Assembly: GCA_035304385.1 (NCBI GenBank)
Contig: DATGQD010000018.1
Location: 1 to 64,000 of the forward strand
From: ZC4RG29 sp035304385
GTDB taxonomy: Bacteria > Bacteroidota > Bacteroidia > Cytophagales > Cyclobacteriaceae
Reading direction: 5' to 3'
Length of the DNA stretch: 64,000 nt
Positions 52,028-61,330 of the stretch are shown here, piece by piece. The notes beneath the pieces were generated by a model. That model was not told the origin of the DNA, did no database searches, and worked only from the letters and a program-made list of their open reading frames with translations. The translations under genes and the position numbers were made by a program. Within the stretch, counting starts at the first letter, position 1. Each line of letters opens with the position of its first letter.

Positions 52028-52120
52028 CGAGTCTTGCCCATGAATACCGTTCCGGGAGTCACCCCCACGAAAACGAATATCCATGAGTACGTAGGCCGTG
52101 ATTTCCTCATCACAGAGGTA

Positions 52121-53344
52121 TCAAAATCTTGCGGCCAGCAGCAACTCAATATTCTTATACTTGAGTCCGAATTTTCGCGCGAGCGATTCGTTGGTAAGCC
52201 CGCCGCGATACGCATAGACACCCTTCATAAACCATTTATGATTGAAGATCATCTCCTCAACACCGCCTTCTTCGGCGGCGCGCAGGATGGTGGGCGTAAA
52301 GATATTGCTGAGTGCGGTGGTGGCTGTATGTGCCACGCGTGAGGCAACGTTGGGAACGCAGTAGTGGATGACGTCGTATTTGCGGAAGATCGGGTCATCG
52401 AGTGTTGTCACTTCGGATGTTTCTACGCATCCACCCTGGTCGACACTCAGGTCGATGATCAGGGAATCGGGACGCATCTGGCTTACCATCTCTTCGGTGA
52501 TCACGTGCCGTGCCCTGCCCTTCTCAGCGCGAAGGGCACCGATGACGACATCGGCTGACTTCAGCGTGTTGACCAGCGTATAGGTGTCGATGGTAGAAGT
52601 ATATATCTGTTGTCCGAGCAGGTGTTTGATGCGCCGCAGTTTGTACAGGTGGTTGTCGAAAATCTGGACCCGCGCGCCCAGGCCGATGGCGGCCCTGGCT
52701 GCATACTCGGCCACCGTTCCCGCACCGATGATGACGACCTTAGTGGGCGGTACGCCGGTTATCCCACCGAGGATAACACCTTTGCCCTTGTGAACTGTCG
52801 ACAGGTATTCCGAGGCGAGGGGGATGACACAGCTGCCCGCGATCTCACTCATGGCGCGAATGATAGGCATACCGCCAACCTTGTCTTCGATGAATTCGTA
52901 GGCAAGCGCCGTGACCTTCTTTTTAAGGAGCGCCTGCAGGCGATCGGTTGTAAACTGTCCGAGTTGAATGGCGGAGATTAGTGTTTGCCCCGGGTGCATC
53001 ATTTCAATCTCTGATGCCGTGGGCGGCTCGATCTTCAGGATGACATCCGCCTTGTATACCTCTTGCGGCGCGTATACGATCTTCGCCCCCGCCTCACTGT
53101 AGTCCTTGTCGCTGAACTTGGCACCTTCACCCGCCTTGGTTTCAACCCAAATCTCGTGTCCGTTCTTTACCAGTAAACCTACCCCGTCCGGCGTCAGACT
53201 GATACGGTTCTCCTGGAAAGAGATCTCACGCGGAAGTCCGATAAAAAAGGCATGCTTTCCCCTGCCTACGGGCATAAGTTGTTCTTGTGGATAAAGACTG
53301 GTTTTGGCAAGCGCTTCAAAACCGGGTTTCCGCTTCTCCGTCAT
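52121..53344 (-). CDS. ald: Alanine dehydrogenase
   Basis: This enzyme interconverts L-alanine and pyruvate plus ammonia with NAD. The 407-residue protein has the Bacteroidota N-terminal extension of about 30 residues before the core start FIGLPREISFQENRISLTP. It then shows the catalytic-region VKNGHEIWVETKAGEG (Lys and adjacent residues), VILKIEPPT, the NAD loop VVIIGAGTVAEYAARAAIGLGA and IDLSVDQGGCVETS. It is the last gene of porX-tsaE-ald; its ATG overlaps the end of tsaE by 29 nt. The 3' end converges with valS. Confidence 0.93.
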   Translation of the reverse strand: MTEKRKPGFEALAKTSLYPQEQLMPVGRGKHAFFIGLPREISFQENRISLTPDGVGLLVKNGHEIWVETKAGEGAKFSDKDYSEAGAKIVYAPQEVYKADVILKIEPPTASEIEMMHPGQTLISAIQLGQFTTDRLQALLKKKVTALAYEFIEDKVGGMPIIRAMSEIAGSCVIPLASEYLSTVHKGKGVILGGITGVPPTKVVIIGAGTVAEYAARAAIGLGARVQIFDNHLYKLRRIKHLLGQQIYTSTIDTYTLVNTLKSADVVIGALRAEKGRARHVITEEMVSQMRPDSLIIDLSVDQGGCVETSEVTTLDDPIFRKYDVIHYCVPNVASRVAHTATTALSNIFTPTILRAAEEGGVEEMIFNHKWFMKGVYAYRGGLTNESLARKFGLKYKNIELLLAARF

Positions 53345-53777
53345 GGATGGATATCGCTATTGTTCGTTCATCGTCATCGCCGGCCGTGATCGAGACTGCA
53401 ACATGCCGGGCCGGGATGAGGGAAGGGATCTTTTCAGGCCACTCGACAAAACAATACGCTCCGGAATAAAAGTATTCCTCCGTACCGATATCACAGGCCT
53501 CCTGCTCACTCCTGATACGATAAAAATCAAAGTGATACACCTTCTCGTCACCCAGCGGATACTCGTTCACGATAGAAAAGGAGGGACTGCTGACCGTATG
53601 CGTAACCCCCAGCGCGGCGCATAGCGCCTTGATTAGGGTGGTCTTGCCCGAGCCCATTTCTCCAAAAATCAACCATATCCTGATGCCTCCGCCCACCCCG
53701 ATCAGGGTATTGGCCAACGCCCCAAGACCCTCTAAATCCACGCGATAGCTGGCCACGGCACGCGCATCAGGATACAT
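53316..53777 (-). CDS. tsaE: tRNA threonylcarbamoyladenosine synthesis ATPase TsaE
   Basis: TsaE is the ATPase partner of TsaB and TsaD, which place t6A at position 37 of ANN-decoding tRNAs. The 153-residue protein has Walker A GEMGSGKTTLIKALC, the segment VSSPSFSIVNEYP, the Walker B-like HFDFYRI, and the Trp-containing CFVEWPEKIPSLIP. It overlaps porX by 11 nt at its start and ald by 29 nt at its end, so all three genes should be translationally coupled. Confidence 0.93.
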   Translation of the reverse strand: MYPDARAVASYRVDLEGLGALANTLIGVGGGIRIWLIFGEMGSGKTTLIKALCAALGVTHTVSSPSFSIVNEYPLGDEKVYHFDFYRIRSEQEACDIGTEEYFYSGAYCFVEWPEKIPSLIPARHVAVSITAGDDDERTIAISIHDGEAETRF

Positions 53778-55329
53778 TTTTCGAATTTAAGAAAATAATG
53801 GGGATTATCATTTCCTCCATGCTCACTCCACCGTGCTGAAAGGTATCTTTATAGAAATTTACGTAGTAGTTGTAGTTGTTGGGATACGCGAAGAACTGGT
53901 CTTCGATGGCGAAGACGTAAGACGTCGAAACATTGATCCGGGGCAGGAAGAGCCGCTCCGGACGAGGAACTTCCATAAGCTTGTTACCGTCGTACCCCAG
54001 GTTTTTCCCTTGCTTGTAGCGGAGGTTGGTATTCACATTACGGTCGCCGATGATCTTGAACGGTCGCTTCACCCGGATTGTACCGTGGTCCGTAGTCAAT
54101 ATGACCTTTGCGCGTCGCTCAGAAATCTTCCGGAGCGTGTCCAGCAACGGTGAGTGCAGGAACCACGACTGTGTCAGGGAGCGGTAGGCCGACTCATCCG
54201 GAGCCAGTTCGCGCACCATCGCCATATCCGTCCGCGCGTGCGAGAGCATGTCGACGAAGTTGTATACGATAACGTTCAGGTCGTTTTGAAACAGGTTCGC
54301 CACCGTGTCCACCAGGTCGCGACCTTCCTGCAGGTTCTTAATCTTATGATAAGAGTGCCGGATGTTCAGGTTGTTGCGCCGCAACTGGCGCGCGAGGAAT
54401 TCGTGCTCAGCGTTGTTCTTGCCTTCATCGACATCTTCCCCTACCCAGAGATCTGGACTCGACTTCGCCATTTCGCTCGGCAGCTGGCCGGAGAAAATGG
54501 CGTTCCGGGCATACGCCGTCGTCGTCGGAAGGATCGAATAATAGGTACTCTCCTCTTGTATGGAGAAGTAAGCGGACAATACCGGTTCGATAACTTTCCA
54601 CTGATCGTAGCGAAGGTTGTCGATAACGACGAGGAAGACAGGTTCGTCCTTGCCCAGTTCAGGAAACACCTTGCGCTTCATCAGCTGATGTGAGAGCAAG
54701 GGCTTCGATGCATTGGCATCGTTGAGCCATTGTTCGTAATTGCGGATGATGAACCGCGCAAAGTTGGCGTTGGCTTCGATCTTCTGCATGTCGAGGACGT
54801 CCGCCATTTCCTGGTTGTCGGCCTGGTCCATTTCGATTTCCCAAAAGACGAGCTTCTTATACATTTCGGCCCACTGCTCATGGTCCATGTCGTCCTGAAA
54901 GGCCATGCTGATCTTGCCGAACTCCTGTTGATAGCTGAGGTTCGTCTTCTCGATTACGAGTCGCTTGTTGTCTAGGATCTTTTTAACCGAGAGCAGGATC
55001 TGACTGGGGTTGAGCGGCTTTATCAGGTAGTCGGCAATTTTCGAACCGATGGCTTCTTCCATGATTTGCTCTTCTTCGTTCTTGGTGATCATCACCACCG
55101 GCAGATTTGGCCTATTGTTTTTGATCTGGCTCAATGCCTCCAGTCCTGACATCCCCGGCATATGTTCATCCAAGAAGACAACGTCGAAATGCCGTTCATC
55201 ACTCAGTTCCACCGCCTCAGTACCATTGTTCACGGGTGTGATATCATACCCCCGTTGTTCAAGGAAGAGGATGTGCGGCTTTAGCAGATCGATTTCGTCA
55301 TCTGCCCACAATATGCTATATCTTTGCAT
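53767..55329 (-). CDS. porX: PorX-type response regulator with PglZ domain
   Basis: PorX regulates the type IX secretion system together with the PorY kinase and the ECF sigma factor SigP in Porphyromonas. The 520-residue protein has an N-terminal receiver domain (residues about 4-120; phospho-acceptor Asp54 in VVFLDEHMPGMSG, acidic pair in WADDE, and switch region MITKNEEE), then a helical linker, and the C-terminal PglZ alkaline-phosphatase-like domain (about 200-515; VVIDNLRYDQW, STYYSILPTTTAYARN, TTDHGTI). It is the first gene of porX-tsaE-ald. A TAnnTTTG element lies 16 nt upstream. Confidence 0.93.
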   Translation of the reverse strand: MQRYSILWADDEIDLLKPHILFLEQRGYDITPVNNGTEAVELSDERHFDVVFLDEHMPGMSGLEALSQIKNNRPNLPVVMITKNEEEQIMEEAIGSKIADYLIKPLNPSQILLSVKKILDNKRLVIEKTNLSYQQEFGKISMAFQDDMDHEQWAEMYKKLVFWEIEMDQADNQEMADVLDMQKIEANANFARFIIRNYEQWLNDANASKPLLSHQLMKRKVFPELGKDEPVFLVVIDNLRYDQWKVIEPVLSAYFSIQEESTYYSILPTTTAYARNAIFSGQLPSEMAKSSPDLWVGEDVDEGKNNAEHEFLARQLRRNNLNIRHSYHKIKNLQEGRDLVDTVANLFQNDLNVIVYNFVDMLSHARTDMAMVRELAPDESAYRSLTQSWFLHSPLLDTLRKISERRAKVILTTDHGTIRVKRPFKIIGDRNVNTNLRYKQGKNLGYDGNKLMEVPRPERLFLPRINVSTSYVFAIEDQFFAYPNNYNYYVNFYKDTFQHGGVSMEEMIIPIIFLNSKNVS

Positions 55330-55344
55330 GTCGCTGTTTTTTTA

Positions 55345-55352
55345 CAAATTTA
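55345..55352 (-). promoter_or_regulatory. Predicted -7 element of porX
   Basis: Minus-strand TAAATTTG matches TAnnTTTG 16 nt before ATG 55329. On the opposite strand TATCTTTG at 55319-55326 could serve the divergent HD gene. Confidence 0.5.
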
Positions 55353-55419
55353 ACCATAAACGGCCCAGGATCGCAGCAGCTGAACCGTACTTTGGGTCCC
55401 TTGATGGAATATCGCTCAG

Positions 55420-56643
55420 GTGAATAAGAAAAAGATCATCAACGATCCCCTATATGGGTTCATAACCATCCGGAGCGAACTGATATTCGATATAATAACC
55501 CATTCCTGGTTCCAAAGGTTGCGCCACATCCGCCAGCTGGGCCTTACCGAGTTCGTATATCCAGGCGCGCTTCATACCCGTTTTCAGCACGCGCTGGGGG
55601 CCATGCACCTCATGGGACGGGCATTGGACACGCTGCGCAACCGGGGCGTGGAGATCTCAGATCAGGAATACGAGGCCGCTCAATTGGCCATCCTCCTTCA
55701 CGACATGGGGCATGGCCCATTTTCTCATTCCCTGGAAGAAACGTTGCTCGACGGCGTGCACCATGAAAGCATCTCCTATCGCTTCATGCTGGAGCTGAAC
55801 AAACGCTTTAACGGCGCACTCGACCTGACCCTGGAGATCTTCCGAAACAGCTATTCGAGAAAGTTTTTTCACGCCCTGGTGTCCAGTCAGCTCGATATGG
55901 ATCGCCTCGATTACCTTAACCGCGACTCCTTCTTCACCGGCGTCCAGGAGGGCCGTATCGGCGTTGACCGCATCATTGCCATGCTCAATGTCCACGACGA
56001 CGAACTCGTGGTCGATGAAAAGGGCATCTACAGCATCGAAAACTTCCTCAGCGCCCGCCGCCTGATGTACTGGCAGGTGTACTTGCATAAAACCACCGTT
56101 AGCGTTGAGCGCATGCTCATCAACCTGGTCCGCCGCGCCCGCGATCTCGTAGCAAGCGGCCATAATCTACCCTCAAGCGACGCGCTGGCGTATTTTTTGA
56201 AGGCGCCGGTCGGGCTCGAAGCGTTTCGCGACGCCCGCACGCTGGAGGCGTTCGGAGCGCTGGACGATCACGATGTATGGGGCGCGCTCAAAATGTGGCA
56301 GACCCATAGCGACCGGATCCTGTCCGAACTGTGCCGAATGATCATTCAAAGAAAAATCTTCAGGATCGTATTGAGCAATGAGCCGGTAAGCAAGACACAA
56401 GTCGAACAAGTGCGGCGTATGGTCACACGTCATTACAAGATCCTCAGGTCCGAATCAGTGTACCTGTTCTCGCTCGGCACAGTGACGAATGAAGCCTATA
56501 CGGAAGGACAGAAGATTCACATCCTTACCCGTGAGGGGAAACGCATTGACGTGGCGCAGGCATCGGACCTTCCCAACATTAAAGCGTTGAGCAAAATCGT
56601 CAAAAAAAACTATCTCTGCTGGCCCAAACACCTATCTTTGTGA
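55420..56643 (+). CDS. HD-superfamily phosphohydrolase (SAMHD1/dNTPase-like)
   Basis: A 407-residue cytosolic metal-dependent phosphohydrolase. The HD metal site is seen in FQHALGAMHLMG (His), LLHDMGHGPFSHSLE (His-Asp) and QLDMDRLDYLNRDS (Asp). This layout and the start IINDPLYGFITI resemble the family that includes dNTP triphosphohydrolases, but the substrate is unproven. The start codon is GTG 55420. It is divergent from porX; lpxD starts 61 nt after its stop, with its own TAnnTTTG promoter. Confidence 0.88.
   Translation: MNKKKIINDPLYGFITIRSELIFDIITHSWFQRLRHIRQLGLTEFVYPGALHTRFQHALGAMHLMGRALDTLRNRGVEISDQEYEAAQLAILLHDMGHGPFSHSLEETLLDGVHHESISYRFMLELNKRFNGALDLTLEIFRNSYSRKFFHALVSSQLDMDRLDYLNRDSFFTGVQEGRIGVDRIIAMLNVHDDELVVDEKGIYSIENFLSARRLMYWQVYLHKTTVSVERMLINLVRRARDLVASGHNLPSSDALAYFLKAPVGLEAFRDARTLEAFGALDDHDVWGALKMWQTHSDRILSELCRMIIQRKIFRIVLSNEPVSKTQVEQVRRMVTRHYKILRSESVYLFSLGTVTNEAYTEGQKIHILTREGKRIDVAQASDLPNIKALSKIVKKNYLCWPKHLSL
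56633..56640 (+). promoter_or_regulatory. Predicted -7 element for lpxD
   Basis: TATCTTTG matches TAnnTTTG; it lies at the last codons of the HD gene, 64 nt before the lpxD ATG. No clear -33 TTG. Confidence 0.45.
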
Positions 56644-56704
56644 AATTGGTCAGAAACCTCCCGTTCTCGGGTCGTGTTTTGACCGTTCCTTCAACATTCG
56701 GTCT

Positions 56705-57754
56705 ATGGAATTTACGGTCAACCAGATCGCCCAGATGCTGGGCGGTGAAGTAATGGGTAGCGGGGATGAAAGGATCAGCATGCTGGCAAAAATCCAGGAT
56801 GCCCGAAGGGGGCAGATCGCGTTCTTGTCCAACCCCAAATACGAGCAATTCATTTACTCCACGGAGGCAACCGCAGTGATCGTCCGAAAGGACTTTGCGC
56901 CGCGTAAAGAAGTTCGGGCGACCCTGATCAAAGTTGAAGACCCATACGTCAGCTTCACTACGCTCCTGGAAGAATATCACAAACTCATCAGCTTTCAGAA
57001 GAGCGGCGTCGAAGAGCCTTGTTACGTAGGCGAAAACTCAACTGTGGGTAACAATGCCTACCGGGGCGCCTTCTCGTACATTGGAAATAACTGCCACATC
57101 GGCAACAACGTAAAAATTTATCCGCATGCGTATGTGGGAGACAACGTGCGGATCGGAAGCGACACCATCCTGCACTCAGGGGTGAAGATCTATCCCGACA
57201 CGGTCATCGGCAATAATGTCGTGGTCCATTCGGGAACGGTCATCGGCAGCGACGGCTTCGGCTTCGCACAACAGGAAGACGGGAGTTACAAAACGATTCC
57301 CCAGCTCGGTAAAGTCATTATAGAAGATAATGTCACCATTGGGGCAAACACGGTGATCGACTGTGCGACCTTCGCCAGCGACGCTACCGTGATCCGCGCC
57401 GGCGTAAAACTCGATAACCTGATACAGGTTGCGCACAATGTAGAAATTGGCCGTAACACCGTGATCGCCGCCCAAACCGGAATATCGGGTTCTACCAAGG
57501 TCGGCGAAAATTGTATGCTGGCGGGACAAGTGGGCATCGCGGGGCACCTCGTCATTGCCAACAACACCAGCCTGGGTGCGCAGGCAGGCGTCTCCAAGTC
57601 GATTACCAAAGAAGGACAGCGCCTCCTGGGATACCCTGTCTTCGATATTAAGGAGTATTTTCGGTCATACGCCGTGTTCAAAAAACTTCCCGATCTCAAT
57701 TACCGGCTGAAAGAATTGGAGAATAAGGTCAAGTCACTCGTCAACCACACCTGA
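56705..57754 (+). CDS. lpxD: UDP-3-O-(3-hydroxyacyl)glucosamine N-acyltransferase
   Basis: LpxD adds the second 3-hydroxyacyl chain, on the amino group, in lipid A synthesis. The 349-residue protein has an N-terminal uridine-binding domain (about 1-100, FLSNPKYEQFIYSTEATAVIV in parts) and a C-terminal left-handed beta-helix of hexapeptide repeats (IGNNCHIGNNVKIYPHAYVG in part, IGSDTILHSGVKIYPDTVIG in part). The catalytic His is in LIQVAHNVEIG; IGSDGFGFAQQEDG is the family signature. lpxC-fabZ starts 83 nt later. Confidence 0.96.
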   Translation: MEFTVNQIAQMLGGEVMGSGDERISMLAKIQDARRGQIAFLSNPKYEQFIYSTEATAVIVRKDFAPRKEVRATLIKVEDPYVSFTTLLEEYHKLISFQKSGVEEPCYVGENSTVGNNAYRGAFSYIGNNCHIGNNVKIYPHAYVGDNVRIGSDTILHSGVKIYPDTVIGNNVVVHSGTVIGSDGFGFAQQEDGSYKTIPQLGKVIIEDNVTIGANTVIDCATFASDATVIRAGVKLDNLIQVAHNVEIGRNTVIAAQTGISGSTKVGENCMLAGQVGIAGHLVIANNTSLGAQAGVSKSITKEGQRLLGYPVFDIKEYFRSYAVFKKLPDLNYRLKELENKVKSLVNHT

Positions 57755-57785
57755 ATCCACCCTGACGGCCCCGCAGACCCGAAAA

Positions 57786-57817
57786 TTGGATTATCCGGAT
57801 AAATGAGGTTAAATTTG
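57786..57817 (+). promoter_or_regulatory. Promoter of lpxC-fabZ
   Basis: TTG at 57786-57788 and TAAATTTG at 57810-57817 are separated by 21 nt. The ATG is 20 nt further on at 57838; an in-frame TTG at 57826 is less likely. Confidence 0.6.
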
Positions 57818-57837
57818 CGCCACTTTTGCAGGCAAAA

Positions 57838-59232
57838 ATGTTAAATATCAAACAACAGACTATCCGGAAAGCGGTCACACTCTCCGGGGTCGGACTCCAC
57901 ACCGGTGTCCAGACCAACATGACATTTGTCCCCGCAAAGCCCAATCATGGTATCAAGTTTCAACGTGTCGATATATCCGGATCACCGATTGTAGATGCCG
58001 ATTGCGACAACGTCGTGGACGTGTCGCGCGGAACATCCATCGAGCAAAGCGGCGCCCGTGTAAGCACCATTGAACATACGCTCGCTGCCCTGGTAGGACT
58101 TGAGATCGACAATGTCCTCATCCAGCTCGATGGCCCTGAATGTCCCATCATGGACGGCAGCTCCAAACCCTTTGTCGACGTTCTCAAAGAAGCCGGAACG
58201 GAAGAACAAAACGCCCTGCGCGATTTCTTCGAAGTACAGGAGCCCGTGTTCTATCGTGAGGCTGCGCGTAATGTCGAGATCGCCGCGCTGCCGCTCGACG
58301 ACTATCGCGTAACGGTGATGATAGACTACAACTCTCCCGTTCTCGGCAGCCAGCACGCATCCATCACCGACATCCGGCAGTTTGAAAAGGAGATTGCATC
58401 GTGCCGTACCTTCTGCTTCCTCCACGAACTGGAGATGTTGTATAAGAACAACCTGATTAAGGGCGGAGACCTCAACAACGCAATCGTCATTGTCGACCGC
58501 GTGGTGAAGGACGACGAGCTGGAAAACATTGCCAAGATGTTGGGTAAGCCCAAGGTTGCCGTAAAGCAGGAAGGCATCCTCAACAACATCGAACTCCGAT
58601 ACAAGAACGAACCGGCGCGTCACAAGCTCCTCGACATCGTCGGCGACCTTGCCCTGGCCGGCCGTCCGCTGAAAGCCCAGGTGCTGGCCGCTCGTCCGGG
58701 CCATGCCGCCAACGTCGCGTTCGCCAAAAAACTCAAGAAGGCGATGCAGGAGGACGACAAGAAGGGAAGGCCAAAATACAATCCCAGCCTGCCGCCGGTG
58801 ATGGACATCAACAAGATCACGGCAACCCTGCCCCACCGCTATCCATTCCTGCTCATAGACAAGATTATCTATCTAGACAACGAGAGTGTTGCCGGTGTAA
58901 AGAATGTAACTGCCAATGAATACTTCTTCCAGGGTCACTTCCCGGGCAATCCAGTGTTCCCTGGCGTGCTGCAGATAGAGGCCATGGCGCAGATCGGTGG
59001 TATCCTGGTTCTCAATACGGTCCCCGATCCTGAAAACTATTGGACGTACTTCCTGGGAATCGAAAATATGCGCTTCAGAAAGATGGTGCTACCGGGTGAC
59101 ACGCTCGTCATCCAATGCGACCTTCTGGCACCGATAAAGCGCGGCATCGCGAAAATGTACGGAAGAGGCTTCGTCGGCAACACCCTGGTTTGTGAGGGTA
59201 CCATGACGGCCAGCATCGTCCGCAAAGATTGA
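57838..59232 (+). CDS. lpxC-fabZ: Fused UDP-3-O-acyl-GlcNAc deacetylase / 3-hydroxyacyl-ACP dehydratase
   Basis: One 464-residue protein joins two enzymes. Residues about 1-300 are LpxC, the zinc deacetylase that commits to lipid A: VTLSGVGLHTGVQ, TIEHTLAALVGLEID with a zinc His, CPIMDGSSKPF, and HKLLDIVGDLALAGRP with the catalytic region. Residues about 320-464 are FabZ: LPHRYPFLLIDKI, GHFPGNPVFPGVLQIEAMAQ with catalytic His and Glu, and CDLLAPIKRG. The fusion is common in Bacteroidota. LpxC and FabZ compete for the same 3-hydroxyacyl-ACP pool, so the fusion fixes their ratio. lpxA follows 4 nt later. Confidence 0.96.
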   Translation: MLNIKQQTIRKAVTLSGVGLHTGVQTNMTFVPAKPNHGIKFQRVDISGSPIVDADCDNVVDVSRGTSIEQSGARVSTIEHTLAALVGLEIDNVLIQLDGPECPIMDGSSKPFVDVLKEAGTEEQNALRDFFEVQEPVFYREAARNVEIAALPLDDYRVTVMIDYNSPVLGSQHASITDIRQFEKEIASCRTFCFLHELEMLYKNNLIKGGDLNNAIVIVDRVVKDDELENIAKMLGKPKVAVKQEGILNNIELRYKNEPARHKLLDIVGDLALAGRPLKAQVLAARPGHAANVAFAKKLKKAMQEDDKKGRPKYNPSLPPVMDINKITATLPHRYPFLLIDKIIYLDNESVAGVKNVTANEYFFQGHFPGNPVFPGVLQIEAMAQIGGILVLNTVPDPENYWTYFLGIENMRFRKMVLPGDTLVIQCDLLAPIKRGIAKMYGRGFVGNTLVCEGTMTASIVRKD

Positions 59233-59236
59233 ATGC

Positions 59237-60025
59237 ATGAGTTTTCACCAACTGGCTAATATCCACCCCGATGCCAAAATCGGGAAAAACGTTACCATTG
59301 AAGCATTTGCCACCATTCAGGCCGACGTAGTCATTAACGACGACTGCTGGATCGGCCCGAATGCCGTGATCTGGAATGGCGCACGGCTCGGTAAAGGCGT
59401 TCGCGTCTATCCCGGCGCCTCCGTATCTTCTATACCCCAGGACCTCAAATTCGCGGGAGAGAAAACAGAGACATTCATCGGCGACAACACCGTCATCCGC
59501 GAATACGTCACCGTCAGCTGCGGCACAAGCGACAAATACAAAACCGTGATCGGCAAGAACTGCCTCCTCATGGCATATGTCCACGTTGCCCACGACTGCA
59601 TTATCGGCGACAACTGCATACTCGTAAACGCAGTACAGCTCGCTGGCCATGTGGAAGTCGACGACTGGGCGATCATCGGCGGAGCGAGCGCGCTTCACCA
59701 ATTTGTTAAGATCGGCGCCCATGTTATGATCTCCGGAGGCTCACTCGTGCGAAAAGATGTACCACCTTATGTCAAAGCGGCACGCGAACCCCTCGCCTAT
59801 GCCGGCATCAATTCTGTAGGACTGCGCCGCCGCGGATTTACTTCCGAAAAGATCAGCGAGATCCAGGAGATCTATCGCTACATTTTCATGAAGGGGATGA
59901 ACAACAGCAAAGCGCTGGAAGAACTGGAACGAAAGATGCCCGAAACCGAAGAACGCGACTCCATCATCAACTTCATTCGAAATTCGGAGCGGGGTATCAT
60001 GAAAGGTTACGGCGCGTCCGACTGA
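59237..60025 (+). CDS. lpxA: UDP-N-acetylglucosamine O-acyltransferase
   Basis: LpxA makes the first, O-linked acylation in lipid A synthesis. The 262-residue protein is almost entirely left-handed beta-helix repeats (IHPDAKIGKNVTIEAF, IGPNAVIWNGARLG) with the catalytic His in YVHVAHDCIIGDN and the ACP/substrate region GINSVGLRRRGF. The C-terminal helices (EIYRYIFMKGMNNSKALEEL in part) are as in E. coli LpxA. It starts 4 nt after lpxC-fabZ and ends 19 nt before an ABC ATPase gene, so it is the third gene of the lpxD-lpxC/fabZ-lpxA set. Confidence 0.96.
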   Translation: MSFHQLANIHPDAKIGKNVTIEAFATIQADVVINDDCWIGPNAVIWNGARLGKGVRVYPGASVSSIPQDLKFAGEKTETFIGDNTVIREYVTVSCGTSDKYKTVIGKNCLLMAYVHVAHDCIIGDNCILVNAVQLAGHVEVDDWAIIGGASALHQFVKIGAHVMISGGSLVRKDVPPYVKAAREPLAYAGINSVGLRRRGFTSEKISEIQEIYRYIFMKGMNNSKALEELERKMPETEERDSIINFIRNSERGIMKGYGASD

Positions 60026-60044
60026 ACACAAAAACCTGAGCGGC

Positions 60045-60713
60045 ATGCGGGTTGACCCCGACACTCAAGTAACGCAACCGAAATCCGCCGGCTTGTTCCG
60101 CATTACCGCACAAGACCTCGGCAAACGATTCAACCGGGATTGGATCTTTCGCAAGCTGACCTTTACGTTTCAACCCGGCAACACATACGCCATCATCGGA
60201 CCAAACGGATCCGGTAAGTCCACACTCATGCAAATTCTATGGGGCCAGATGCCACCTTCAACCGGCGCCGTTGAATACCACAGAGGCAGCACCCGAATCG
60301 ACCCGGCGGAATTGTATCGTCATGTGGCACTGGCTGCACCGTATATGGAACTCATCGATGAGTTTACGTTGACAGAACAGCTTCGCTTTCATTTCCGGTT
60401 GCGACAAAGTCGCGACAACATGGATATACCCCAATTGCTGGAGGCCATCGGGATGGAAAAAGTGAGTGAGAAATACATAGGTAATTTTTCGTCCGGAATG
60501 AAACAGCGGGTCAAGCTGGGCCTGGCACTCCTCACACGGGCCGATGCCGTATTCCTCGACGAGCCGGGAACCAACCTCGACGAAAAAGCCTTCGGCTGGT
60601 ACCTGGACCTTTTAAGAAAATTGCCGTCTGACGTGGCGACGTTCATCGCCTCCAACCAGTCGCGGGAGTACCCTTCGGATGCGATACGACTCGATTTAAC
60701 AACATTCAAATAA
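60045..60713 (+). CDS. ABC transporter ATP-binding protein
   Basis: A 222-residue nucleotide-binding subunit. It has Walker A IIGPNGSGKSTL, the Q-loop region VALAAPYMELIDEFTL, the signature NFSSGMKQRVKLG and Walker B AVFLDEPGTNLDE. It resembles the CcmA/LolD-type ATPases of exporters. No permease gene is adjacent, so the transported substrate is unknown. It follows lpxA by 19 nt, probably in the same transcript, which hints at envelope transport but does not prove it. Confidence 0.88.
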   Translation: MRVDPDTQVTQPKSAGLFRITAQDLGKRFNRDWIFRKLTFTFQPGNTYAIIGPNGSGKSTLMQILWGQMPPSTGAVEYHRGSTRIDPAELYRHVALAAPYMELIDEFTLTEQLRFHFRLRQSRDNMDIPQLLEAIGMEKVSEKYIGNFSSGMKQRVKLGLALLTRADAVFLDEPGTNLDEKAFGWYLDLLRKLPSDVATFIASNQSREYPSDAIRLDLTTFK

Positions 60714-60833
60714 GTCAGGCCGATTCCCCACGTCCCAATTCCGGAAAATTCCGCCAGGCTGCTTTCACGGGGGTTGGGGCTGTTTGATTTTTCTTTTTTT
60801 AGTGGCAAATTCGTGTTTACTAACTTTTTGAAA

Positions 60834-61307
60834 ATGAAAATCATCCCAAGATTGCTGTCCATCCTGGTCGCCGTTGCCATAGCCGTTTCATTCACGGCCT
60901 GCGGTGACGATGATGAACCCGGCGCCTCCGAAGAAGAAACTCAACTGGGCAAACTCGTCGGCACCTGGACACTCTCCTCTGCCACCCTGGACGGCACTCC
61001 ACGGACGACAGACTTTCCCGGACTTACCCTCACGGTATCCGGCACCTTCAGTCAGGGCGGCACCTACGCATACAGCTTTACCGGCACCAGGCCTAATCCC
61101 AGCCCCTGGCCGGAAAGCGGCAACTGGAAGTTCGATGCGAACCCTAACTCCCAGATCCTCCGCCTTAATGACGGACAGAAAATGGGTTACTCCCTCGGTA
61201 ACGGCAACGCACAGCTCACCATAGAATTTACTTATCAAGGTGGCGGGTTCCCCGGAGGCAGGATCGAAGAGGTCGCCGGCAACTGGCAATTCGTATTCCA
61301 GAAATAA
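60834..61307 (+). CDS. Lipocalin-like lipoprotein
   Basis: A 157-residue lipoprotein with signal MKIIPRLLSILVAVAIAVSF and lipobox FTAC (Cys23), followed by an acidic linker (GDDDEPGASEEE). The mature part (about 40-157) starts KLVGTWTLSSATLDG and ends GNWQFVFQK, a beta-rich pattern of the lipocalin-like domains frequent in Bacteroidota. The ligand is unknown. ATG 60834 is chosen; upstream in-frame codons from 60774 are AT-rich and not signal-like. A REP-like palindrome with T6 follows and can act as terminator. Confidence 0.85.
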   Translation: MKIIPRLLSILVAVAIAVSFTACGDDDEPGASEEETQLGKLVGTWTLSSATLDGTPRTTDFPGLTLTVSGTFSQGGTYAYSFTGTRPNPSPWPESGNWKFDANPNSQILRLNDGQKMGYSLGNGNAQLTIEFTYQGGGFPGGRIEEVAGNWQFVFQK

Positions 61308-61330
61308 TTTTATTCAAAAGGAATAACTCC

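Noticed and set aside
57982..58836. Minus-strand frame of 284 codons within lpxC-fabZ
   Set aside because: It is a shadow of a conserved plus-strand gene, with no signal or family features.
57838..59232. lpxC-fabZ fusion as a novel finding
   Set aside because: The fusion is well known in Bacteroidota, so it is described but not scored as new.
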